Assembly (NCBI GenBank): GCA_003249955.1
Contig: QKHS01000059.1
Coordinates: 1-62,113, forward strand
DNA from: Bacteroidales bacterium
GTDB lineage: Bacteria; Bacteroidota; Bacteroidia; Bacteroidales; ML635J-15
DNA: 62,113 nucleotides
Direction: 5' to 3'
Both the position numbers and the translations under genes were made by a program. Position 1 is the first letter of the stretch. Each line of letters begins with the position of its first letter. Of the stretch, positions 1 through 7,763 are shown piece by piece. Under the pieces are notes generated by a model. That model was given only the letters and a program-made list of their open reading frames with translations, was not told the origin of the DNA and made no database searches.

Positions 1-788
1 CGATATGTCGCGGCCGGAACATTACCGTAATATACTGTTTCTATTGTATCGCCTGGTATTACATATCTCCACTTTTCGTTTCCGGCCGAATCTGTTTTTA
101 AAATACAGGCTTTTACTTTTTCAGGATCATATAATGTCATATCCTGCTCGCAGGCAATTATATACCCCCCGTCCTCTGTTGGCAAAGCCTGATAAGGTGT
201 CATAACACAATGGTTAGGCTTAGTATAATCCTTGTAAGTAAATGTACGGTCTGTTTTATTATAAACCCCGAAAAATGTTCTTATATTCCAGTCTAATGAG
301 TATTGTGAAACACCAAAAACCTGAATCAGATCTTCCAGCTCGCGGTGAAACATAATGTGAGAAGACCTGCCTGAAAAATACTGCTTTAAGTCTATTATAG
401 AGTCAATATAATAATTTTCCGGGTTGAAAAAAAACAAAGCAGGATTCAAAATATAGTTCTTAAAATATTCTATATAAACACCGCTACCAAAAATATAATT
501 ATCATGCTTGCCATAACTATCGGATGTGTATAAACAAAGTCCTTCTATTGTATCACTTACATACCGGTATGTGTTTAACAACTCTCCTGTGTTGGAAACA
601 GAATTAAAAACAGTTGTATTGTCATTGCCCTGATTCAAAGTGTCTATTCCACAAATTGTAAACCCTGATGTTGTCTCAATGCATGCCAATGATTCATACC
701 CCGGATATAATCCAAAAAATCTTTCCTGAGAAAATGTAATTGAATAACTGAAAACAAGAAATAATATTAGTAAAATTATTTTTTTCAT
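1..788 (-). CDS. T9SS cargo-like secreted protein, N-terminal 262 residues (gene runs off the window start)
   Basis: The reading frame stays open from an ATG at 788 to the window edge. It begins with a signal peptide almost the same as that of the gene upstream (818-2455), and positions 1-788 align without net gaps to 1668-2455. It is therefore the second member of a tandem paralogue pair; only 29 nt separate the two genes and they are probably one transcript. The part nearest the window edge (about the first 230 nt) is nearly identical to the paralogue, while codons of roughly residues 20-140 have diverged strongly. The function is unknown. By homology to the neighbour, the missing C-terminus should carry a T9SS sorting domain, placing the protein outside the cell or on its surface. 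Confidence 0.8.
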   Translation of the reverse strand, partial: MKKIILLILFLVFSYSITFSQERFFGLYPGYESLACIETTSGFTICGIDTLNQGNDNTTVFNSVSNTGELLNTYRYVSDTIEGLCLYTSDSYGKHDNYIFGSGVYIEYFKNYILNPALFFFNPENYYIDSIIDLKQYFSGRSSHIMFHRELEDLIQVFGVSQYSLDWNIRTFFGVYNKTDRTFTYKDYTKPNHCVMTPYQALPTEDGGYIIACEQDMTLYDPEKVKACILKTDSAGNEKWRYVIPGDTIETVYYGNVPAATY

Positions 789-817
789 AAAAACAGCCTG
801 CACTTCTTTCAGTTTCC

Positions 818-2455
818 TCATTCCTTTACAAACTTAGCTGTAAAAATCTTCCCGCCACCCCGGAATTGTATCGTGTAGTAACCCGATGGTAAATCAGAGA
901 TGTCAATTTTTAAATTCCCATTCTGTAGGGGTACTGAGGTTCCCGAAGTGCCATTCTGCAAGGGTACTGAGGTTCCAAAAGTACCTTCCTGCAACAACTG
1001 CCCGTTCAAAGAATAAATTTTGTAAACAAACTCTGTTTCCGCCCCGTTATACTCAAAACTGACGGTAATTTTATCGCTGGCGGGGTTAGGATAAATGTTT
1101 GCTCCTGCCATATAAATAAACTGCTCCGAATATGAGTCTGCACAATGATCATTACAGCCTTCGGTGTCGAAACACCCGCAGGAATCGGTTTTTATTGCCA
1201 GTGCTGATTGTATTCCTCCGGGAAACATTGTGCTTGCAAAACTGCGAAACTCTCCGGTTAGCATAAACCCGCCATCCGAAGTGGGTGTAAATCCATAAAG
1301 CATTGTCTGGTTAAATTCTGCATCATCATCTGGGAAGCATCTGAATGTGCGCAACCATGCTCCTGTCCCGTTGGAATGTATTTTGGCAAGCGCACTTATA
1401 TAACCGCCATCGCTTTGCAGTAAAACGTACATATTGCCTTGTTCATCCTGATACGAATCCTGTGTAATATACCAGTAGCGGTTAAAATAGTCCAGTTCTG
1501 CCCGCAGGTCTTTTTTTTCGCTTATTGTACAACTTTCCCCGTTATCGGTAAGCTTGCATACCCAGATTGTATTCTGAGGATTTGCTCCCATAGACATTGA
1601 TGTTATTACATTAGGATCTGTCCAGACTACAAAATAATTACCGTCAGGGGCATTAAATATACGGGGACGATATGTCGCGGCCGGAACATTACCGTAATAT
1701 ACTGTTTCTATTGTATCGCCTGGTATTACATATCTCCACTTTTCGTTTCCGGCCGAATCTGTTTTTAAAATGCAGGCTTTTACTTTTTCAGGATCATATA
1801 ATGTCATATCCTGCTCGCAGGCAATTATATATCCCCCGTCCTCTGTTGGCAAAGCCTGATAAGGTGTCATAACACAATGATTAGGCTTGGTGTAATCCTT
1901 ATAAGTAAATGTACGGTCTGTTTTATTATAAACCCCGAAAAATGTTTTTGTATTCCAGTCTAATGAGTACTGTGAGACACCGAAAACCTGAATTACATCT
2001 TCCAACTCGCGGTGAAACATAATATGCGAAGACCTGCCTGAAAAGTATTGCTTTAAGTCTGTTATAGAATCTGCATAATTAGTTTCAGTGTTAAAATACA
2101 TAATAATAGGGTTAAGAATGTAATCCTTAAAATATTCCTTATACACTCCGCTGGCAAAATAATAGTCATCGTGAAAACTATAGCTTTTTGACGTATAAAA
2201 AGTAAAACCGGCAAGTGTATCACTAATATAACTTTGAGAATTTAATAAGTTCCCATATAAATCTGTTTTTGATAATATAGGCGGAGTTTCGCATTCTTCA
2301 CTTGAATAATCCAACCCAAACATATTATACCCGGTTTCTGTTTCCAATGAATAGTTTATTGTCCACCCCGGATATAATCCAAAAAATCTTTCCTGAGAAA
2401 ATGTAATTGAATAACTTAAAACGAAGAATAATATAAGTAATTTTATTTTTTTCAT
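818..2455 (-). CDS. Secreted protein with T9SS type A C-terminal sorting domain
   Basis: This is a 545-aa protein with an N-terminal signal peptide (residues 1-20, cleavage near TFSQ). A long central region, rich in Trp/Tyr and Asp/Gly turns, resembles the beta-propeller-like cargo of many Bacteroidota; motifs such as EDGGYIIA and SDGGFMLTGE recur in blade-like spacing. The C-terminal ~80 residues begin with IYPNPASDKITV and end in a beta-rich segment with a basic tail, the hallmark of the T9SS type A sorting domain, which is removed on export. A 33-nt in-frame tandem repeat lies inside this tail. The gene lies between the large glycoside hydrolase-like gene upstream and its own tandem copy downstream. 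The specific function is unknown. Confidence 0.88.
   Translation of the reverse strand: MKKIKLLILFFVLSYSITFSQERFFGLYPGWTINYSLETETGYNMFGLDYSSEECETPPILSKTDLYGNLLNSQSYISDTLAGFTFYTSKSYSFHDDYYFASGVYKEYFKDYILNPIIMYFNTETNYADSITDLKQYFSGRSSHIMFHRELEDVIQVFGVSQYSLDWNTKTFFGVYNKTDRTFTYKDYTKPNHCVMTPYQALPTEDGGYIIACEQDMTLYDPEKVKACILKTDSAGNEKWRYVIPGDTIETVYYGNVPAATYRPRIFNAPDGNYFVVWTDPNVITSMSMGANPQNTIWVCKLTDNGESCTISEKKDLRAELDYFNRYWYITQDSYQDEQGNMYVLLQSDGGYISALAKIHSNGTGAWLRTFRCFPDDDAEFNQTMLYGFTPTSDGGFMLTGEFRSFASTMFPGGIQSALAIKTDSCGCFDTEGCNDHCADSYSEQFIYMAGANIYPNPASDKITVSFEYNGAETEFVYKIYSLNGQLLQEGTFGTSVPLQNGTSGTSVPLQNGNLKIDISDLPSGYYTIQFRGGGKIFTAKFVKE
920..985 (-). repeat. In-frame tandem repeat, 2 x 33 nt, inside a T9SS sorting domain
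   Basis: Two adjacent 33-nt units (920-952 and 953-985) encode GTFGTSVPLQN and GTSGTSVPLQN. They share the core GGAACCTCAGTACCC and differ at a few positions. The insertion lies between two beta strands of the sorting domain and keeps the frame. I saw no further copy of this core in the window. Confidence 0.85.
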
Positions 2456-2471
2456 AAATAAGTAAATTAAA

Positions 2472-2503
2472 CCGCTTGCCGGCTGACAAAAGCCGGCAGG
2501 CGG
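2472..2503 (-). terminator. Strong hairpin, probable terminator of the glycoside hydrolase-like gene
   Basis: Arms 2472-2484 and 2491-2503 pair at 12 of 13 positions plus one G-T pair around a 6-nt loop; the stem core is TGCCGGC. It lies 17 nt past the stop codon of the 2520-7190 gene. On the minus strand it is followed by GTTTAATTT rather than a long U-run, so termination efficiency is uncertain. It could also partly insulate the downstream tandem pair. Confidence 0.6.
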
Positions 2504-2519
2504 AAAATCTTTTAAAAGT

Positions 2520-5500
2520 TTATCTTTTTATTGTAATCTTTCCGTTATACAATCTTTTTTTATTGTTAAAGATACTGCAATTATAATTACCTTCGGCAAA
2601 ACAATCTGTTTTAACAATAATAATGTCCTGTAAATTATACAATTGCTGTTGGTAAACAATTCGTCCAAGGTTATCCGTTATAACAAGCTGTGCTGTACCC
2701 GAAAGTTCCGGAACAGAATATTTAAGATTAAAATACTCGTTTGCCGGGTTAGGATATATAGCGAACAAACCTTCATCTGCCGTATTTTTAAAGTTAGCTG
2801 AAACTGACTTTGGTGCAATAATCATTTCAGGCATATATACCGGTTCCATATAGTCTGTTGCATTATTAAGCATAAGCAATGCACGGGCTTTATCTCCGGC
2901 TATCCCGCCTCCGGACTCAAAGCTGCGCAGCACTGTCAGGTTTGTGCTGTCGAGGCTTAATATATTTTTGGATGTATCGGTCAATATACCGTTGTAATAA
3001 TTATAAAAAGCAGCCAGATCCTGAACTTCTTCCGATTCGGCACTCGACAGGCTTAGTTCCGATTGCATAAGCGATAATGTACCCGTGGCTTTTGCCGGAT
3101 TGCCTTCGGACATATAATAGTCGGCCAGTACAAGCATGTATGCAGGTTCCTTTTTTAAGCCCAGCAGTTTTACAATGCTGTCGCCGGCATAAGCCAGTTT
3201 ATCTTTTTGAGAATAATAATATCCGGTCAGGTTAAATACAGCCTCGTTAAATATCCTGTCCTGCTCTGCTTTTTGATACTCCAGATATTCTTTTGGCGAA
3301 ACCTGTGTAAGTCCCGATTTTATCTGCTCTATCATATAATCCGGCAATTCGGCTATTCTTTCGTCCAGAATTTTTTCTATTTCCTTGCTTTTTGCAGCCT
3401 GGGGATTTGCCACCAGCACGTCGCGTACCATGGGCGCGGTAAGCCCGTATTCCTTTAAAGCCACATCCTTTAAAACAGTATCGCTAAGGTAAGGCGATTT
3501 TTCCATAAGGCTAAGGTATGTCTGCCATGCCGTGTTATCGTCGGCAAGAACAACTTCTGCAACAGTTAAATCTGTATTTCCGCCGTCAACAAGACCCTCA
3601 AGAGTGCTTTCTATCTGTACTCCTGCCGACAGGCTTGCATAAACCCTTATTAATTCGTCACCGGCAACCGGTAGTTTATTTGTTGTTTTGTCAAGACATA
3701 CCGAAGATAATTCGCCAGAGTATATCTCTATTCTGTTTACAGTTGAAATGGTTACTACTTCGGGCCTTTCCCTTAAATTATAGCCGGGACTGCCTGAATT
3801 ACGATGATAATAATTTACCTGGGACATTTCGTAATTATTAATATTGGATAATAAACCTGATTCTGTAGAAAAAAGATTGGCTGCAGGTTCTGTAAGTGAA
3901 CCCTGGGACAATGCTATGCCATCTGTATATAGATATTCAGGATCTTTTGTAACATAAATATCGTTACGTATATCTTGAAAATTATTGCAACGGATTTGGA
4001 GGCCATCAACACTTCCTTGAACAGTTTCTTTATTCCTTCCTATTGATTGCACGGCATTTTCCAGATTGCTGAAGTTATTTCGATACAGTTCATTTGGTAT
4101 TGGCCCGTTATTTTTGTGTATAACCCCAAACCTGTTATACTTTGCATTTTCGCTTGCAAAAGTATTGCCTTCAATCTGGTAGTTGTTCGAAAGGCCATCA
4201 ACATATATTCCGTAAGAGCGTGTTTGGTTTGGGGTTGGTTCCACAGGGTCAACAGGATCGGGTGTCGGAAGCTGGTTAGGATCGTCAACCTGTGTTTTTG
4301 TAACATTACCTGTGGTATAGTCGTAATGTTTTATGCTGAAATTATTGCCTGTTACCTTTACAGATCCAAGTCCCGAATATCCAAACATGTATAATCCTCT
4401 GGAACAGACAAAGTCTGTTTGTTTTACACTAAGAGAGTTATTAGTCTCTACTGCATTTGCATAAATTCCCATCTTTAAATTGGTAAATGTTGTACGCGGC
4501 ACGTTTATTACCGGGGACGGCCCTACAACAAGATTGTTTACTCCCGAAGCACATATCCCGTATTTAAGCGGAGAATTTTGTGCAGCAACGCTGTTATCGG
4601 CAAAATGACACCTGTAAAATTTTACAATATCGGCATAAGTAATTTTAACATTATAATTTAAATCCACATTATCGACCGGTGCATTTTCGCCCACTGTAAA
4701 ATTACAATTGTCGAAAATGCCGGTTCCGGACAGGCTGAACGCCAGAATATCGTGAAGGTTATTTGTAAAATCGGTGTTGGAAACAGATAGTTGGCTGCTG
4801 TTTGATTCTATGCCATATTTCAGATTATTAAATACTGATCTGGCACCTGCTCCTGTTATAACTATTTTGGAGTTTTCCGAAATTATACCACGTTTATTCG
4901 GTGGATTTCCATAAGATCTGTAGTCATAAAAGCTAGAGCTTTCGATCTTTACATTAAGACAATTTACAAAACACGAATAGTAACTGTTAATGTTAATCGG
5001 TGCGCTGTTTGATGTTATAAAATGAGAATTTTTTATTACTACAGGCTGCTGGTTATTTGCAGAAATAAGGTCGTTTTTATTGTTTATAAAATTTGTTCCG
5101 TTCAAACTGATTTTAACGTTATTTTCCGCTGATATGCCCAGCACGGCTTTCGCTATTGAACTGCTTCCTGCAGAACTGATTTCAATATAATTTGCAGATA
5201 AATCACCCATCAGTTTTACACCCTGCCATTCCTCATGTATTGCAGTAAGTGCTGCCCCATTATTTAGAATTAATTTACCTCCCGGCATTACTATAATACC
5301 CGAGTTCTCATCAAATGCCAGAGTGTCCTGAACTATCATTGTTCCTCCGTTCATAACCTTTATATCCGACTTAAACATGGTTCTGTCAATAACTTTTGTC
5401 TGCCCTGCAGCTATTACCACATCCGGTTGAACATATACGTCTGTTGCAGGAAGATTGGATGCATGTAATTTAAAATGATTTGGCAACCCTACCCATACAT

Positions 5501-7190
5501 TTAAATCAGGTTGGTAATAATCTGTGAGAGATTCCTTTGTTTCAATATCATAGCCGTATTTGGTGGCAGAAATATTTGCATTATTATCGTCTGTCGGGAT
5601 AACAAAACTAAACTCTCCCTCATGATTTGTAAAACTAAAAAAATCCCTGAGATTACCATCATACGTAACACTTAATTTAACCAACGCATCTTCTATTGCA
5701 TGACTTTCCGAATCTTTAACAATCCCTTCCCATCTTCTTAGTGGCCCGCTATTATAATACACGGGATAGATCGGAAAAAAATCATAATAAAGATCTGATT
5801 CGATAAGACAATCACCCTCTGCATCATCTACATAATGAAATACATTAACGTCTGTTGGTGTGACAATATCTTTAGGTGTTCCGAGAATATTTATATTTGT
5901 GGCAGGATTGGCAGAAATCTGCACCGGATAAGTACCGTTTCGTTTAAACAGTCCAAATGTTGCCCATCCCGGATCATACATTTCCCACCAGGAATAGCCC
6001 AGGCTTCCGCAAAGTTTTGTTTGGGTAATTGTCTTTCCGGCATATTGCTCCTGCAAATCTTCCCAGGATGATGTCGGAGTTTCCTTACCTGTTTCGCCTA
6101 TCATCCACGGATGATTATTCAATGCTTTTCCAAAATAGTAAATACTTCTGTTTGCTTCATCTCCGTTAGTAGTCTGATGCAAACGATACTCTCCTTCGTA
6201 AATATGAAAACTGTAAACATCACAATGCTTAAAAGTTTCGACGCCAAGTGTAAAGAACTGGTTGTACGAAACAAAACCTGCCGTTGAATAGTGGTTTTTA
6301 TCATTCATTTTAAGAACATTAGTCCAGGTTTTAAAGGAGTTGCTTATATTATAATAATTATCCCCGTTGTCTTCACTGTCGTTATATGTTTGTATCTCGT
6401 TGTAAAAATCGTAACAAAACAACGCACTGTTATCTTTAAACTCTGTCACAACTTCGTAAAGAAAACTTATAAACTGAAGATTAATCGGGTGGCTGACATC
6501 CGTTAAAATACTATGGTGTTCTACCAGTGTATCATTCTCTGAAGGATCATCCTCATCATGTACAACAACATAAGGATAATCGGTATCCCTGCCCAGAACC
6601 CATATTACTTTCATATCGTATTCCTGAGCTGCTTCCAGTACTATTTGCATTGCCTGCTTATAATACTCCGTACCGTTTTCTGTTGTAAGATCGTACAATA
6701 TTTCAAAGTTCCTCGGCTTGTTTGCTTCAAAATAATCATATGCCGGATCGGGATTCTGATTAATAACTTCCCCCGAATTGCGGTACCACAAACGTGTAGT
6801 CAGCACATCCGAGTCCCACCTTGGTTCTACCATGCAGTTCATAAGCCTGATAGTGTTAAACCCCATATCCTTCATCAACTTAAAATGCGCACGCAGATAA
6901 TTGCTTGCATCTGTCTGGTTTGTAGGATAATGAGGGCCTGATTCATTCCCCAATGCAAAATAATTATAATGCGGACCTACGATCAACTGCCCGTTATACA
7001 AATGCATGGAAATAAGGTAATTACAGGCCTTAACAAAAAATTCTTCTCCCTTGTAATAAAATTTGTTATCACGCATGTAAACAAACGGATTATCAACAGA
7101 ATAATCCTGACTCATAGCAACTTTGCCGAACCCTCCCGACAATATGCCCAAAATACAGATTACAGCAACTTTTAAAATAGATTTTTTCAT
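2520..7190 (-). CDS. Multidomain secreted protein: GH5-like glycoside hydrolase, CarboxypepD-like and beta-helix domains, T9SS tail
   Basis: About 1556 aa. I start at the ATG at 7190 (MKKSILKV..), because an upstream in-frame ATG adds ten residues that spoil the signal peptide. Residues ~35-430 look like a clan-A (GH5-like) TIM-barrel hydrolase: DFYNEIQ supplies a candidate acid/base Glu (residue 265), SFHIY the usual His/Tyr, and MIGETG a candidate nucleophile Glu (366). Residues ~490-580 resemble a carboxypeptidase regulatory-like (Ig-fold) domain. Residues ~630-1110 are a long series of short Asn/Gly-rich strands typical of a right-handed parallel beta-helix. A helical region (~1170-1440) follows, then a T9SS type A tail beginning YPNPANEYFN. 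It is expected on the cell surface, acting on a polysaccharide; the substrate cannot be told. Confidence 0.85.
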   Translation of the reverse strand: MKKSILKVAVICILGILSGGFGKVAMSQDYSVDNPFVYMRDNKFYYKGEEFFVKACNYLISMHLYNGQLIVGPHYNYFALGNESGPHYPTNQTDASNYLRAHFKLMKDMGFNTIRLMNCMVEPRWDSDVLTTRLWYRNSGEVINQNPDPAYDYFEANKPRNFEILYDLTTENGTEYYKQAMQIVLEAAQEYDMKVIWVLGRDTDYPYVVVHDEDDPSENDTLVEHHSILTDVSHPINLQFISFLYEVVTEFKDNSALFCYDFYNEIQTYNDSEDNGDNYYNISNSFKTWTNVLKMNDKNHYSTAGFVSYNQFFTLGVETFKHCDVYSFHIYEGEYRLHQTTNGDEANRSIYYFGKALNNHPWMIGETGKETPTSSWEDLQEQYAGKTITQTKLCGSLGYSWWEMYDPGWATFGLFKRNGTYPVQISANPATNINILGTPKDIVTPTDVNVFHYVDDAEGDCLIESDLYYDFFPIYPVYYNSGPLRRWEGIVKDSESHAIEDALVKLSVTYDGNLRDFFSFTNHEGEFSFVIPTDDNNANISATKYGYDIETKESLTDYYQPDLNVWVGLPNHFKLHASNLPATDVYVQPDVVIAAGQTKVIDRTMFKSDIKVMNGGTMIVQDTLAFDENSGIIVMPGGKLILNNGAALTAIHEEWQGVKLMGDLSANYIEISSAGSSSIAKAVLGISAENNVKISLNGTNFINNKNDLISANNQQPVVIKNSHFITSNSAPININSYYSCFVNCLNVKIESSSFYDYRSYGNPPNKRGIISENSKIVITGAGARSVFNNLKYGIESNSSQLSVSNTDFTNNLHDILAFSLSGTGIFDNCNFTVGENAPVDNVDLNYNVKITYADIVKFYRCHFADNSVAAQNSPLKYGICASGVNNLVVGPSPVINVPRTTFTNLKMGIYANAVETNNSLSVKQTDFVCSRGLYMFGYSGLGSVKVTGNNFSIKHYDYTTGNVTKTQVDDPNQLPTPDPVDPVEPTPNQTRSYGIYVDGLSNNYQIEGNTFASENAKYNRFGVIHKNNGPIPNELYRNNFSNLENAVQSIGRNKETVQGSVDGLQIRCNNFQDIRNDIYVTKDPEYLYTDGIALSQGSLTEPAANLFSTESGLLSNINNYEMSQVNYYHRNSGSPGYNLRERPEVVTISTVNRIEIYSGELSSVCLDKTTNKLPVAGDELIRVYASLSAGVQIESTLEGLVDGGNTDLTVAEVVLADDNTAWQTYLSLMEKSPYLSDTVLKDVALKEYGLTAPMVRDVLVANPQAAKSKEIEKILDERIAELPDYMIEQIKSGLTQVSPKEYLEYQKAEQDRIFNEAVFNLTGYYYSQKDKLAYAGDSIVKLLGLKKEPAYMLVLADYYMSEGNPAKATGTLSLMQSELSLSSAESEEVQDLAAFYNYYNGILTDTSKNILSLDSTNLTVLRSFESGGGIAGDKARALLMLNNATDYMEPVYMPEMIIAPKSVSANFKNTADEGLFAIYPNPANEYFNLKYSVPELSGTAQLVITDNLGRIVYQQQLYNLQDIIIVKTDCFAEGNYNCSIFNNKKRLYNGKITIKR

Positions 7191-7233
7191 AAAAACACAG
7201 GTTGAATAATTAATATACAATGTAAAATATCAG

Positions 7234-7267
7234 CAAAGATAAAATATAGTTTTATTTTATCATCAAA
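7234..7267 (-). promoter_or_regulatory. Candidate promoter of the GH-like gene
   Basis: On the minus strand TATCTTTG (7241-7234) matches the Bacteroidota -7 consensus TAnnTTTG exactly. A TTTG lies upstream (7267-7264), but the spacer is 22 nt instead of 19-20, so the -33 element is doubtful. The predicted leader is about 35-40 nt. Confidence 0.45.
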
Positions 7268-7683
7268 TATTTTCAAAAATTTATATATTAAATTTTAAAT
7301 AACTGACAGACAACTATTTAATTCATTTTATTTTAAAAACATTAATTTAACTATAAACAATATTTTCAATTTGAAAACATGCTTATATTTAAAATTTATT
7401 TTTAATTTGAATATTTAATTATAAATTACTAAAATATGTGTTTTGCGCCATTCATCAAAAAATCATTGTTCCCGATAAAAATTTTATTGATTTTATATAA
7501 ACCCTGACATATGTAATAAGCGGGAGTTTTTTTGTTTGCAGAATTATCGGTTGTTTCACAGGTATTTAACACATAATGTCAGTGCCCCGTTAGTAACAAC
7601 ATATTATTTACCGGACTGTAATGATAGAAAAATGCAATAAATCAGATAATTTTGAAAATTTGCTTTTTTCAGGCATAAAAAAA

Positions 7684-7715
7684 TTTGCACAGTATCATAA
7701 AAACATTTATCTTTG
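7684..7715 (+). promoter_or_regulatory. Promoter of the Ca2+ ATPase-fur-peroxiredoxin genes
   Basis: TTTG (7684-7687), a 20-nt spacer and TATCTTTG (7708-7715) match the Bacteroidota primary sigma consensus TTTG-N19/20-TAnnTTTG in full. Transcription should start near 7721-7724, giving a leader of about 40 nt. The -7 element runs directly into the palindrome at 7713-7732. Confidence 0.7.
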
Positions 7716-7732
7716 ACCAAACGTTCAGTCAA
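7713..7732. promoter_or_regulatory. Palindromic operator over the transcription start of the Ca2+ ATPase gene
   Basis: The site has the pattern TTGACnnAACGTTnnGTCAA; 16 of 20 positions are symmetric, with a perfect AACGTT core. It overlaps the last bases of the -7 element and the predicted start site, where a bound repressor would block initiation. The form resembles TetR-family operators and differs from Fur/PerR boxes, so the Fur-type regulator encoded downstream is not the obvious ligand. No TetR gene is in the window. Confidence 0.6.
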
Positions 7733-7763
7733 AAAAAATAAACAGATAATCAGATAGTCTGAA

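Larger units (their letters stand above)
7191..7763. other. Divergent intergenic region between GH-like gene and Ca2+ ATPase
   Basis: This is 573 nt of very AT-rich DNA between two divergently transcribed genes. It holds candidate promoters at both ends (7234-7267 minus, 7684-7715 plus) and an operator palindrome at 7713-7732. The middle (about 7270-7680) shows no reading frame, RNA gene or convincing repeat. Confidence 0.7.

Noticed and set aside
1672-1872. 66-codon frame on the plus strand, with a near-identical twin at 5-205
   Set aside because: Both are antisense to the paralogous T9SS genes; the twin exists only because the genes are tandem copies. There is no start signal or family match.
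7684-7732. Fur or PerR box upstream of the Ca2+ ATPase
   Set aside because: The palindrome core AACGTT with TTGAC/GTCAA arms does not fit the GATAAT-type Fur box or the TTATAAT-type PerR box.
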